Source of the DNA: Pseudoalteromonas piscicida
Lineage (GTDB): Bacteria > Pseudomonadota > Gammaproteobacteria > Enterobacterales > Alteromonadaceae
Assembly: GCF_000238315.3 (NCBI RefSeq)
Contig: NZ_CP011924.1
Coordinates: forward strand, 1,032,501-1,096,500
Direction of reading: 5' to 3'
Length of the DNA stretch: 64,000 nt
Positions 39,440 to 49,100 of the stretch are shown here, piece by piece. The translations under genes and the position numbers were made by a program. Positions within the stretch are counted from its first letter, which is position 1; each line of letters begins with the position of its first letter. Below the pieces are notes generated by a model. It had not been told where the DNA came from and did not search any database. It saw nothing but the letters and a program-made list of their open reading frames with translations.

Positions 39440-40150
39440 ATGTCGACACAAGATTTAAAAAAGGTTTTGATTGCGCTTGATTATGATAATGAAGAAGCTG
39501 CATTATCATTTGTTTCTCAGCTTTCACCTGACGAATGCCGATTGAAAGTAGGTAAAGAGATGTTTACCTATTTTGGCCCTCAGTTTGTAAAAAAACTGGT
39601 AGATATGAATTTTGATGTATTCTTAGACCTGAAATTTCATGATATTCCAAACACAGTCGCAAAAGCAGTAACTGCTGCAGCTGAGCTTGGTGTGTGGATG
39701 GTAAATGTTCATGCCAGTGGCGGTCACGAAATGATGTCAAAAGCAAAAGAAGCGTTGGTAGCTTATGGGGATAAAGCGCCGTTACTTATTGCTGTGACCG
39801 TGCTAACGAGTATGGATCAAGGACAGTTATTAAAGCTTGGAATTGAAAAGACACCTCAAGAGCAAGTGCTATATCTAGCAAAATTAGCAAAAGAATCAGG
39901 CCTAGATGGTGTGGTTTGTTCTGCACAAGAAGCCGAACTTTTAAAAGCTCAACTCGGTGAAGAGTTTAAGCTTGTGACACCAGGTATTCGACCAGCAGGT
40001 GCTGATGCTGGCGATCAAAAACGTATTATGACACCTGAAAAAGCAGTGAAAGCGGGTAGTGATTATCTAGTGATAGGGCGTCCGATCACTAAAGCTGAAA
40101 ACCCAGCGGCAGCTCTAGAAGCAATTAACCAAAGTATAGCTTCACTTTAA
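39440..40150 (+). CDS. pyrF: Orotidine 5'-phosphate decarboxylase
   Basis: 236 residues (E. coli 245). Makes UMP from OMP, the last pyrimidine step. The catalytic motif [18 protein letters not shown] (Asp, Lys, Asp) is near residue 55, and the phosphate-binding [17 protein letters not shown] and [10 protein letters not shown] are intact. It is the last of the cmk-rpsA-ihfB-lapA-lapB-pyrF block and of the conserved core; the sequence beyond it is remnant DNA. Confidence 0.97.
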   Translation: MSTQDLKKVLIALDYDNEEAALSFVSQLSPDECRLKVGKEMFTYFGPQFVKKLVDMNFDVFLDLKFHDIPNTVAKAVTAAAELGVWMVNVHASGGHEMMSKAKEALVAYGDKAPLLIAVTVLTSMDQGQLLKLGIEKTPQEQVLYLAKLAKESGLDGVVCSAQEAELLKAQLGEEFKLVTPGIRPAGADAGDQKRIMTPEKAVKAGSDYLVIGRPITKAENPAAALEAINQSIASL

Positions 40151-40172
40151 ACGTATAAATTTACATTTTTTA

Positions 40173-40201
40173 ATGACCAACGCATAAGATGCGTTGGTCA
40201 T
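40173..40201. terminator. Perfect hairpin after pyrF
   Basis: ATGACCAACGCAT / ATGCGTTGGTCAT, a perfect 13-bp stem with loop AAG, 22 nt past pyrF and just before the convergent gene fragment. No T-run follows on the plus strand, so it is only terminator-like. Confidence 0.55.
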
Positions 40202-40206
40202 GTCTG

Positions 40207-40515
40207 CTATTGACTGAGCCTTAAGTCACAACTAAACGCATAGTAATAATCTTTACCATAGTATTGGGCATATACTTTGGTTTTGTTATTTATATACCAC
40301 TCTCCCATAAACGTATAGTTAGGATCGTCACTAGCAACAAAGCTAAACTTTTCTAACTTTGCATTGTCGGTTGCACCAACCTTAAGCGTAAGCGTACTCT
40401 CTCTAAGCTTATAATTTCCACTGGCAATAAAATCAACCCCCCGACTGATCTCAGTTTGCTCATCACGGTGGGATCGTACTTTGTAAAAAGGCTTTAACCC
40501 CCGCCTCTTTCTGAT
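40207..40515 (-). pseudogene. C-terminal remnant of an unknown minus-strand gene
   Basis: A 102-codon open frame on the minus strand ends at a TAG (40207-40209) but has no start codon; it runs into a stop at 40516-40518, just beside the transposase remnant. The peptide, for example ISRGVDFIASGNYKLRES and DDPNYTFMGEWYINNK, looks like genuine coding sequence with alternating polar and aromatic residues, as in a beta-rich secreted domain. I do not recognise the family. It is probably the 3' end of a gene cut by the insertion next to it. Confidence 0.55.
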
Positions 40516-40553
40516 CTAATAACGCCTACATTGTCACTATCTACTTGTTAATT

Positions 40554-41648
40554 ATGTCGTTATTTAGCCACCTTGAACTTGTTGAAGATAAGCGTTCTTC
40601 TATCAATCAACATCATGATCTTACGAATGTTTTTTCTTATCATCTCGGCTTTTCTATCCGGTTGTGAGGGCTGGAAAGATATTGAAGTGTTCGGGCACAG
40701 TAAACTCCCTTGGCTCAGACAGTTCAGAGCCTTTAAACACGGTATCCCAACGCGACATAGCATTGCACGAATTCTTAAAACAGTGGAGACTGATTCATTG
40801 GTTTTGGCCTTGTTCAGCTGGGTCAACGAGCAGCGCTCTCAATCTGGTAAGCCAATTATTACGTTTGATGGCAAAACCCTACGCGGTGCAAGTAAAAAGT
40901 ATGAACACAACTTACACCTGGTATCAGCTTTTGATTGCGAGTCTGGTTTAACTTCATATCAGCGTACAGTCGACAATAAATCCAATGAGATACCGGCAGT
41001 CAGAGCCTTGTTAGATGTGCTTGATGTTTCAGATGCAATCGTCACACTAGATGCGCTACATTGTCAGAAAGCGACACTATCAACACTTATTTCAAGAGGG
41101 GCTGACTATCTGGTTCAGATTAAAGCAAATCAGAGAACACTTTATAAAGCAGTCACTTCATGTTTTGAAACAGCCTTTGCAGAAGAGAGTAGTTTGCTTG
41201 AAGATGTACAAGTCAGCGGTGGTCATGGACATTAGTAAACACGCATCACTTATGTTCTGAAGGCCAACAACCTGCCTGATGAGATAAAAGAAAAATGGCC
41301 TGGGATCACTTCGCTGGTCGCGGTTGAAAGACAAAAAAATCCGAGTCGATAACAAAAATAGACACGCACTTTTATGTTACTTCTGTTGAGCCAGATGCAC
41401 AGATGTTACAAAAGGCCATCCGCCACCATTGGCACATCGAGAACCAGCAGCATTGGGTGTTGGACGTGGTGTTTAAAGAAGATGCCTATCAGATAAGTGA
41501 GCCTATTTCCGCGGAAAACATGGCGCTGTTCAGACGGGTTGTTCGCAATCTGGTAAAACAGCACACAGGCCGTAAAGATTCTATACGTGGCAAGTGTGTT
41601 CGGGCCAGCTTTGACGATGAATTCAGGGCAGAGCTTATCTTCGGTTGA
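40554..41648 (+). pseudogene. Decayed ISAs1-family transposase
   Basis: The remains of an ISAs1-type DDE transposase (normally about 370 residues). Pieces read in different frames: MSLFSHLELVEDKRSSINQH from ATG 40554; FFLIISAFLSGCEGWKDIEVFG and GKPIITFDGKTLRGASKK from about 40636 to 41235; then DTHFYVTSVEPDAQMLQKAIRHHWHIENQ to a stop at 41648. At least three frame disruptions are needed: one in the T-run near 40632-40638, one near 41230, and one or more between 41330 and 41350. It cannot be active. Terminal inverted repeats were not found, so element borders are unclear. Confidence 0.88.
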
Positions 41649-41682
41649 TGGTCGTTAACGAAGTATGCTTTCATCTTGGGAT

Positions 41683-41703
41683 AAGGGGGAACTCCCCCCT
41701 TTT
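41683..41703 (+). terminator. GC-rich hairpin with short T-run
   Basis: AAGGGGG-AACTC-CCCCCTT followed by TT, between the transposase remnant and the convergent small gene at 41709. It may terminate the minus-strand gene as well. Confidence 0.5.
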
Positions 41704-41708
41704 GGTGA

Positions 41709-42032
41709 TTATGGCTCTTCATTATCCGCAGTTTCAAAGTTCAAACTAAACTGACCACTGCGCTGTACTGAGAAAATGGCCTTTTGCCAGTTCTCTTCTT
41801 GATTTGACGTTGCATTTTCGAACAAGCTTAAAAACAGAACGGAAATTTCATCACTTACTGGTATAACGTGTGCTTGTTTTGGTGTGCTGGTGTCATAGTA
41901 AAAGCCGGAACACCTAGGCATATTGTCTTCATGGTAGTCCAATACGAGCCGTGCTTCACTCCACGGCTCTTTAATTTGCTGGTATAGATACTGGCCCAAT
42001 TGTTGTGGGACTTGTCGGTTTTCTTCTCGCAT
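41709..42032 (-). CDS. Small hypothetical protein, possibly YezG/DUF600-like immunity protein
   Basis: 107 residues without signal peptide or membrane helix, so cytoplasmic. An excellent ribosome-binding site (AAGGAGT) precedes the ATG, which supports a real gene. The pattern YLYQQIKEPWSEARLVLDY, then FYYDTSTP, then ENWQKAIFSVQRSGQFSLNF resembles the YezG/DUF600 immunity family, whose members neutralise nuclease-type polymorphic toxins; this rests on pattern only and is low confidence. No toxin gene lies beside it: the downstream side is a decayed transposase. It could be an orphan immunity gene related to the nearby type VI secretion island. Confidence 0.55.
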   Translation of the reverse strand: MREENRQVPQQLGQYLYQQIKEPWSEARLVLDYHEDNMPRCSGFYYDTSTPKQAHVIPVSDEISVLFLSLFENATSNQEENWQKAIFSVQRSGQFSLNFETADNEEP

Positions 42033-42074
42033 TCCAACTCCTTGTTATGTTCAGCGATAAATGTTGCTCTGATT

Positions 42075-42287
42075 TTACTGGCGACTTTTAACTTTAGTAT
42101 GTGCTATAAACTTGTAGATCCCAAAACCGACCAGTATAAATATGAGCGACTGACCCGCGGCTTTACTTATGATAACTGCATTGGAAAATAGCCCTGAAAG
42201 TATAGACATACAGATAAAAAACGAAAGCACAGATGTTAGGGCCTGTTGATCTTTCAAGTAGCAAAGGTCAACAGGCCCTAGTAACAC
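42075..42287 (-). CDS. Small two-helix membrane protein with in-frame insertion
   Basis: 70 residues from a GTG at 42287. Two hydrophobic stretches (SVLSFFICMSILSGLF and SLIFILVGFGIYKFIA) and a basic end (HTKVKSRQ) suggest an inner-membrane peptide. Residues 4-17 or so are encoded by a 40-bp palindromic element plus a 2-bp duplication, 42 nt in all, which keeps the frame. Without it the protein would be about 56 residues and begin with a longer first helix. It starts 8 nt after the 35-residue gene and precedes the YezG-like gene by 42 nt, so the three could share a transcript. Function unknown; a second start at 42209 is possible. Confidence 0.4.
   Translation of the reverse strand: MLLGPVDLCYLKDQQALTSVLSFFICMSILSGLFSNAVIISKAAGQSLIFILVGFGIYKFIAHTKVKSRQ
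42239..42278. mobile_element. 40-bp fused-end remnant of the MITE family
   Basis: A near-perfect palindrome whose left 20 nt (GGGCCTGTTGATCTTTCAAG) match the right end of the element at 16688-16950 at 19 of 20 positions, and whose right 19 nt match that element's left end at 17 of 19. It is flanked by TA on each side. It therefore looks like the same element with all internal sequence deleted. Confidence 0.75.
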
Positions 42288-42295
42288 AATGGCTT

Positions 42296-42403
42296 TTATC
42301 CAAGGTGAACTAACTTATGTCTCTTTTTGCTAATCAATACAGCAACGACGAAACTGGTAAAAGACACCAAAAAACCAATAAAATACTGTTCCATTGTGAT
42401 CAT
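42296..42403 (-). CDS. Very small single-helix membrane protein (35 aa)
   Basis: A 35-codon reading frame, ATG at 42403 with AGGAA 6 nt upstream. The product MITMEQYFIGFLVSFTSF continues as a single hydrophobic helix ending in a basic tail (ISKKRHKLVHLG), the form of many functional bacterial micropeptides and of type I toxins. It is followed 8 nt later by the 70-residue membrane protein. I recognise no family. The good ribosome-binding site and helix-plus-basic-tail design are the only support. Confidence 0.4.
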   Translation of the reverse strand: MITMEQYFIGFLVSFTSFVVAVLISKKRHKLVHLG

Positions 42404-42591
42404 GGTATTTCCTTATTAATAGATGAGTAAATTATTTTATTCATTTTCTGTCGCTTTAAAGAAACGTTTCATAAAGTGTTCGGTTCAATTACTCTCCGGA
42501 ATCACTCTCGATCCAATAAAATCATGGCATTCAAGCCAATAAATTAAGCTGTACTTTGCCAAGAGTCCGCTGAAAAAAGGGTCGTCGTTTT

Positions 42592-43026
42592 TTAGCGCTT
42601 TACGCACCGCGGTAGCGTGCGCAAATCTTCAGTAACTCGCCATTTTATATACTCTTGTGAATAGTTGGCTTTTAAAATAAGGGAGTTGATCAAAGGTTGT
42701 ACATTGGTTTTTACAAAAACTTGGTTTTTCTCTGTTTGTTTACGTAGTTCAGTCCTTGGCTTTGAGGTGAATTGATAAGAATAAGTGTGCTCAGAAGCCA
42801 TCCTCGTGAAAATTTTAAAAAGGGTACCCATGAAAAAAGTGCTTGTTTGATCTGAGTTGATTGTTTCAAAAGTTACATCATTCCCAGTAAAAAGTTCGTA
42901 AGAAAGATAGGGACATGGCCCTAAAGTGCTATGGTAAACAAAAGCTTCCTTTATACAAGTACTTAGTTCAAAACTAACGATCTTAGTACTTTGGCTTATG
43001 TCGTAAATGGTCATCCTTGTGTGCAT
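42592..43026 (-). CDS. Hypothetical protein
   Basis: 144 residues from ATG 43026 (AAGG about 9 nt upstream); an in-frame TTG at 43065 or ATG at 43014 are alternatives. No signal peptide, no membrane helix and no known motif were seen. The sequence is mixed alpha/beta with two cysteines in the N-terminal half (STCIKEAF and LGPCPYLSYELF) and a basic C terminus (LRTLPRCVKR). It stands in the A+T-rich remnant region beside the type VI secretion cluster and faces away from it, which suggests accessory cargo. Function not assignable. Confidence 0.5.
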   Translation of the reverse strand: MHTRMTIYDISQSTKIVSFELSTCIKEAFVYHSTLGPCPYLSYELFTGNDVTFETINSDQTSTFFMGTLFKIFTRMASEHTYSYQFTSKPRTELRKQTEKNQVFVKTNVQPLINSLILKANYSQEYIKWRVTEDLRTLPRCVKR

Positions 43027-43608
43027 GATATTTAACCTTAGTTGATTTAAAAACTCCCACAACAATCCACAAAGCTTGGTTAATGTAGTGTAAACATGAT
43101 TTTTTTATGTAATTATCTGTTATTAAATAAATTCATATAATAATAGAGGTTATTACATAGATTTAGTCGAATGCAAGTGTGTTTTTTATAGCTTGATAAT
43201 ATTAATTTGATATTAAGGTTGATCTAGAAAATTCGTTTGTGTATCGTATGCGCCGTTCGAGAATGTACATCAAAAGTCCAGATGTTTAGTGTGGTTTTTG
43301 TTTTCAGGGAAGTGTCTATCTCAACAAGTTGTAAGAAAGCTTAATGCAAACTGAATTGCTCACTAAGCTTCATGACTTCCTCTCTGAATGCCCAATAAAA
43401 AGTAAAACCTACAAAAAAACAATGGCTTAAATATTTTTTAAGAAGATTTCCGAATGTTAACTTAGTATTCAGTTACAAACTGCATACTTGTGTTCTGTAA
43501 TTTCTTGTTAAATAGTTAAATCAAATGTATTTTTACTATTGTACTGGAAATTAAAAAGATTAATTGTTTCCAATAATCTAATTTGGATGTCTTATAATTG
43601 AGGCGGAT
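43027..43608. promoter_or_regulatory. Gene-free A+T-rich region upstream of the T6SS cluster
   Basis: 582 nt between a divergent hypothetical gene and tssJ. I see no RNA gene and no convincing sigma70 or sigma54 promoter, although the T6SS promoter must lie here. A TATAAT at 43593 is too close to the tssJ ATG to be a normal -10. A 28-codon frame at 43344-43430 is not supported by a good ribosome-binding site. Confidence 0.4.
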
Positions 43609-44064
43609 ATGGCTAGGAATGCTTTATTTATAATGGTTTTGTTTTTGACTGGTTGTATGTCTACTTACGTTAAGTTAGACGTAACTGCTACTGATAACAT
43701 AAATTTAAACCAGTTTAACGAGCCACTACCTGTGGTATTAAAAGTATATCAACTTACTGATATTCAAGCGTTTAAAAATTCTACATTTGAACAGCTTTGG
43801 AAGTCAGATAAATCAATTCTGGCTAACACCTTAGTTACGGTGGAAGAACGCACCGTAAACCCCTCAGATCGTATAAAAATCGAGTTTGAACAAGCTGAAT
43901 CTGCAAAGTACGTGGCTTTTGTTGCGCTATTTAGAGATAGAACGGGTGGTAACTGGCGCGCATTTTATGACTTAAATGATTGGCCTGTGCCTTTATCTAC
44001 TTCTCTAGATATTGAAATTACAAGTAACTCGCTTCGCTTACCTGAAGTAGAGGAGGACAAGTAA
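43609..44064 (+). CDS. tssJ: T6SS outer-membrane lipoprotein TssJ
   Basis: 151 residues. The N terminus has a lipoprotein signal with lipobox LTGC (Cys16); Met17 and Ser18 after it suit outer-membrane sorting. The body (VYQLTDIQAFKNSTFEQLW, then RDRTGGNWRAFYDL) matches TssJ/VasD, which anchors the TssJLM envelope complex and contacts the periplasmic end of TssM. AGGCGG lies just upstream of the ATG. The stop overlaps the tssK start by one base. It opens a long co-oriented T6SS operon. Confidence 0.93.
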   Translation: MARNALFIMVLFLTGCMSTYVKLDVTATDNINLNQFNEPLPVVLKVYQLTDIQAFKNSTFEQLWKSDKSILANTLVTVEERTVNPSDRIKIEFEQAESAKYVAFVALFRDRTGGNWRAFYDLNDWPVPLSTSLDIEITSNSLRLPEVEEDK

Positions 44065-45404
44065 TGCAGCACAACAACGTATACAAACCTGTTTGGGCTG
44101 AAGGTTTAATGCTCAGTCAGCAGCACTTACAACTGTTCGATCAATACCAGCAATCTCAACTAACTGGTGTACAGCAAAGTCTTAGAGATAATGCATATGG
44201 TTTAGACCGCATTGTATTTGACGAATCGGCATTGGCCAAAGGTGTAGTCAAATTGCAAAGTATTGCGGCAATCTTCAAAAGTGGTCGTCATATACATCAT
44301 GTTTTTGCTGACAACGAAGCACCTATGTTTGAGCTTGAAGATAACAAAAGCGAATACATCATTAGTGTGGCGCTTGCAAACAATCATTCAGTAAGTAATA
44401 TCCAAGGTTACCCGCAAACCGGGCAACTTAGTGCTTATGACTGTGATTTTGTTGAGCTTCAAGATGCACATGATCCAAACCGAAAAGCAGAAGTGATGGT
44501 TGCTAAACCTAAACTTATGCTGGTTGAGTTCAGCGCAAGTAATAGTTTTATAGAGCAATTGCCTTGTATAAGAGTTATACGTGGTGAGCATGGGCAGTTC
44601 GAAATTGACTCAAGTTATATTCCTCCACTGCTAAACATCAAAGCCCATGGCTATTTGGCCGAGCGTGTAAATAAACTCGTCAATATGGTTGAAGCTAAGT
44701 ACACCGCGATGTTTACAAACCGCGCAAGTATGGGGATCGTGGAAGATTTTGGTCCAACAGAACTCAAACACTTTTTGTTATTACAAACATTTAGCTCTGT
44801 TTTTCCTGAAATTAAGCAGTTAAATACCACAGCCAAAACTAGTCCAGATGCATTGTTTATGGCGCTAAATAAACTGGTTTGCCAACTGATAAATTTCGAA
44901 CCAGAAGCGAGTAAATTTGAGTTACCAGTTTATGACCATCAAGACTTAACGCGCAGCTTTGGTTTAATCGAATCTCATATTCAAACCCTTATTGGTTCGA
45001 TAAGCGCAGCGCGCTCGTCTGATCTGGTACTCAGTGCAATCTCTCAGTCTATCTTTGAGGTTAAAGACATAGAAAGCAGTACTTTGACTCGCGGTGAATT
45101 GTATATCGCAGCTTTCTATGAAAACGAATCTACGCAATGGATCGAGTTGTTTGCAGAGCAAGTTAAGCTGGCAGCGCCAAGTCAGTTAGAAATATTAATC
45201 GCTTCAGCGCTTGGTGGTGTGAAGTTAACACATTGCCAGCGTCCACCGAATAGAGTGTCTGTTAAAGGTGGATATGAGTATTTTAAAGTTGAACCACATG
45301 GTGCCGCTTGGGAACAAGTTGTACAGGAATTAGCGTTAAGAATCTTTGTGCCATTTAGCCTTCAAGGCGTGAAACTTGAAGTGGTTTCAGTGGCGAGTAA
45401 ATAG
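44064..45404 (+). CDS. tssK: T6SS baseplate subunit TssK
   Basis: 446 residues, the usual TssK length. The start HNNVYKPVWAEGLMLSQQHLQLFDQY is the family signature. TssK is a trimeric cytoplasmic connector that joins the baseplate (TssF, TssG) to the membrane complex (TssL, TssM); its N-terminal shoulder domain resembles phage receptor-binding proteins. No part is missing. It overlaps tssJ by one base and precedes tssL by 16 nt. Confidence 0.95.
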   Translation: MQHNNVYKPVWAEGLMLSQQHLQLFDQYQQSQLTGVQQSLRDNAYGLDRIVFDESALAKGVVKLQSIAAIFKSGRHIHHVFADNEAPMFELEDNKSEYIISVALANNHSVSNIQGYPQTGQLSAYDCDFVELQDAHDPNRKAEVMVAKPKLMLVEFSASNSFIEQLPCIRVIRGEHGQFEIDSSYIPPLLNIKAHGYLAERVNKLVNMVEAKYTAMFTNRASMGIVEDFGPTELKHFLLLQTFSSVFPEIKQLNTTAKTSPDALFMALNKLVCQLINFEPEASKFELPVYDHQDLTRSFGLIESHIQTLIGSISAARSSDLVLSAISQSIFEVKDIESSTLTRGELYIAAFYENESTQWIELFAEQVKLAAPSQLEILIASALGGVKLTHCQRPPNRVSVKGGYEYFKVEPHGAAWEQVVQELALRIFVPFSLQGVKLEVVSVASK

Positions 45405-45420
45405 TTAGTAGGTAAAGGTC

Positions 45421-46143
45421 ATGGAAGCGTCGAAAAATAAATCTGAACTAGTCGCCTGCATTTCTCCGGTACTTGAAGTGCTTACTTCAATTCGCCAAGG
45501 CGGGGCAGATCATCAAGGAGTTGATGGTCTACGCAGTAAAGTCATGGATGCTTTTGATGAATATGAAAAGAGCTGTTATGACGCACGGATCAGTGCGTCG
45601 GAAATGCAGGAAGCCAAATTTGCATTAACCGCTTTGGTCGACGAGCAAATCATGACGGCACAGAAGCCGTACAGTATGGAGTGGATGGCGCGACCTTTAC
45701 AATTAGAATTATTTGGCAACATGCGTGCGGGAGAAGCTTTTTTTGAAAAGCTTGAAAATATCCGACGCGCAGCAGCGCAGCAACGCACGGTATTAGAAGT
45801 CTATTTTGTTTGTTTACAACTGGGTTTCGAAGGGATCTATAAGATCAAAGGGGTAGAGCAACTCAAAGCGTTGATGTTGGATGTTAGAGCGCAATTAGAA
45901 GAGCTTGCTGGACCTGCAAAATTACAGCTTTCTGATAATGCAAAACCGCAAGAAAGTATGGTCACTAAAGTAGGAAGAAACCTACCTTATTGGGTTATTT
46001 TATCGGTAACGCTTGCTTTACTCGCCAGTATGTATGTTGGTTCAACGTATTTCATTGAGAATCGTGCTAACCAGCAAGTCGTGCAAATTGATAAGCATAT
46101 TGAAGTACTAACGCAGTTAGAGAAAACAGGGAAAGCGAGGTAA
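45421..46143 (+). CDS. tssL: T6SS membrane-complex protein TssL (DotU/IcmH-like)
   Basis: 240 residues. A cytoplasmic helical domain (about 1-180; KFALTALVDEQIMTA and LQLELFGNMRAGEAFFEKLE are typical DotU segments) is followed by one membrane helix near the C terminus (YWVILSVTLALLASMYVGSTYF, about 188-209). There is no peptidoglycan-binding OmpA-like domain after the helix, so this is the short TssL form. It binds TssM and TssK. The tssM ATG is 4 nt downstream. Confidence 0.93.
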   Translation: MEASKNKSELVACISPVLEVLTSIRQGGADHQGVDGLRSKVMDAFDEYEKSCYDARISASEMQEAKFALTALVDEQIMTAQKPYSMEWMARPLQLELFGNMRAGEAFFEKLENIRRAAAQQRTVLEVYFVCLQLGFEGIYKIKGVEQLKALMLDVRAQLEELAGPAKLQLSDNAKPQESMVTKVGRNLPYWVILSVTLALLASMYVGSTYFIENRANQQVVQIDKHIEVLTQLEKTGKAR

Positions 46144-46147
46144 CATC

Positions 46148-49100
46148 ATGTCAGGAGTGAATCGTAGTGGACTAGTGCACCTAGTCTTAGGATTTTTGTC
46201 ATCTCGTGCGACGGCTCATTGGGTCGGCATATTCGCAATTTTGACGCTAATTTGGTTCGCTGGTCGGTTTATTGGCCTTGAAGATCAAAATCATCGTTTA
46301 ATGGTGATGGGTGCGGTATTTGGTCTGTTTTGTCTTACTTTATTAGCTCGATGGTTGTGGGTGAAGCGCTCTGGTGACAAGTTAGCGAAAGAAATTGCCA
46401 ATAATCATGCGGGGACAGAAGCCGAAGTCGAAGAAATTAAAGCCAAAATGGAAGAAGCGCTGTCTGCATTAAAAGCTTCTCATTTAGGTGCTGGCTATCG
46501 TGGTAATGCTGCGTTGTATGCATTGCCTTGGTATATGATCATTGGTCCGTCGGCAGCGGGTAAAAGTACGTTATTTGCAAACTCTGGGCTGCATTTCCCT
46601 TATTCAAAATCTAATCAACTGCATATCCAAGGTTTTGGTGGCACGCGTAATTGTGACTGGTGGTTTTCAGATCAAGCCGTTTTGATCGATACCGCAGGTC
46701 GTTACACCACAGAAGAGTCAGATAATGATCAATGGTTGTCATTCTTAAAGCTGTTACGTAAATACCGCTCTAAGCAGCCAATCAATGGCGTGATGGTTGC
46801 GATTAGTGTTGCCGACATCTTGACTTCAGACAGCGAACAGATCCGCGACCATGTTAAACAGATCCGCGCTCGTATTGATGAGTTAATTAACCAACTTGGA
46901 CTCATCTTTCCAGTATACGTGGTGTTTACCAAATGTGATTTGATCAGCGGCTTCGAGCCTTTCTTTAATGAATTAAGTGAAGATGAGCGTAAGCAACCCT
47001 GGGGTGCGTATTTACTTGAGGAAGATGGCACCAATACCGGTGAGGTGGCGAGCGAGAACTTTTCAAAACATCTAACTGGTCTATATGAGCGACTGTGTGA
47101 TCAGCGCCTAGTTAAAATGACGCGTGAGCGTAACGCCCAACGTAAACAACTGATTTACGATTTTCCCAATCAGTTCAAAGCGGCGTCTGCCAAAGTTGAA
47201 GAGTTTATTGACACATTATTTAAAGAAAACCCGTACCAGGAAGTACCGTGGTTTGCTGGTGTGTATTTTACCTCTGGTACGCAAGAGGGTACACCTATTG
47301 AGCGCAGCGCAACGAGCAAACTGTCTACATTTAGATCAGTATTGTTTGAGTATCGCCAAGAAAGCATAACTTCTGCGTTCTTTATCAACCAAGTATTCAA
47401 AGATATGTTGTTTAAATTGCAAGACCTCACTCGGGGTAACCGGAAAAAGCGCCGCGTACAAAAATGGCTCAAAGGCTTTGCAGTATGCTTGTGTGTGACG
47501 TCGGTATTTGCTCTTGCGGGCTTGTTGGTTAACTCTTATACCCACAATCAACAGCTTTTAACAACCAGTGATAAGTTAACGACTGCTGTGGTTAATACAC
47601 GAGTTGAAAACCAGCCGTTGGCCGAGCAATTTAACTCAACTTTGTCTCTTTTTGCACACTATCAAGAGCTAATCGGTTATGAGAAAAAGCTGCCTTGGTA
47701 TTTCTTACTCGGGGTTTACAGTGCTGACAACACCATAAAACCAATAGAGCAGGTATTACGTCAACGTGTACAAGCGCTCATTGGTGAACCAAGTTCGGAG
47801 CTTGTGCAACAAGCGCTTTTTGAAAGCCACCAAAACTGGATTGCACTACTAAGTACAGAAGAGCAGGTTGCTAAACGTATCGAACCAAAACTACGTGATA
47901 AGTATTATCAAGCACTTAAGCTGCAACTCATGATGAGTAACGAGTTTGAACGTTTAAACAAAGACTATGCGAAGTCTGAGCTATTAGACTACACGGCGGA
48001 CCGCTTAGAGCTAACACTAAACGAAGACACACAAGCATTAACAGAGCAACTGTCAGGACTGATTGATTTTTACTTAGCCCAATTAGCGGTTGAACCTACA
48101 CCGCAGCAGCTTGCGATTTGGCAGAATAATGATTTCTTGGTGAGTCAGGCTCGTTCAGACTTAATGAGCGCGCCAGAGCCAACCGCATTATATGAGCAGA
48201 TCAAAGCAAAAGTAACGGTATCAAAAGCCGCACTAACGCTTGATCAAATGATGCAGCAAAACAACAAAACCTTTTTGCAGTCCAAGATCAGCATTCCATA
48301 CGTTTACACCAAAGAAGCATGGGAAAACGAGGTGTACGATGCCATCAAGGTCATTGCGAGCAAAGCATTCTCTGGCGATTGGGTGATGGGCACAGACAAT
48401 GCAGAAAGCCAAGGTTCTGTTGATGAAGCAAAAGCAAGCGCTTTGGTCAAATCTATCCGTGCGCTGTATTTCAGAGACTATGCCAATGTGTGGTTTGAGT
48501 TCTTAAATTCGGTAGAAATAAGTCCATTTAATACGAGCAATGCGGCAAGTTTAACGCTGGCTCAGCTGTCGTCACCAGAAGGTCCATTGGTCGATTTAAT
48601 GGCGTCAATCGATGACAACGTGAATCTAATTGATTCGCCCAACAAAACGGTGGAGACAGAAAAGTTAACCGAGCAGGCAAATGCATTACTTGCAAAGTCT
48701 AAAAACAACAAGGTTAAAGGTGCAAAAATAGAAGCCGCTGCGAGAAAGCGTGTACCTGAACTGTCGAGCCGCTTTGCAGATCTTCGTCGCTATACGGCAA
48801 AAGGAGAAGAGAACGCTCGCTCTGATTACCTAGAGCAATATCTCGGTGCTTTGAGTGCATTTCATTCAGACATCAAAACGATCGCGGCGAGTAACAATGA
48901 TGACTATATGGCGATGTCATTTACTCAAACGTTGTTAAACGGTGATAGCAAAAACCATGCGCTGCAAAGTGCATGGGTGGTGGTAGAAAGCCAAGTAAGA
49001 GCGCTTGACCCAGATACTAAGCAAGCACTTGAAAAACTACTAAAAGCACCACTTTTAGCGAGTGTACAAACGGTAATGAACGAAGCGAAAGTACAGCTTA

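Noticed and set aside
40560..40826. An 88-codon minus-strand frame opposite the transposase remnant
   Set aside because: No ribosome-binding site and it lies within recognised transposase sequence.
43344..43430. A 28-codon frame (MQTELLTKLHDFLSECP...) upstream of tssJ
   Set aside because: It reads a little like the start of a transposase, but the ribosome-binding site is weak and no continuation was found in any frame; not enough to call a gene.
43593..43598. TATAAT as the tssJ promoter -10 box
   Set aside because: Only 10 nt from the ATG and overlapping the ribosome-binding site area, with no -35 at a suitable distance.
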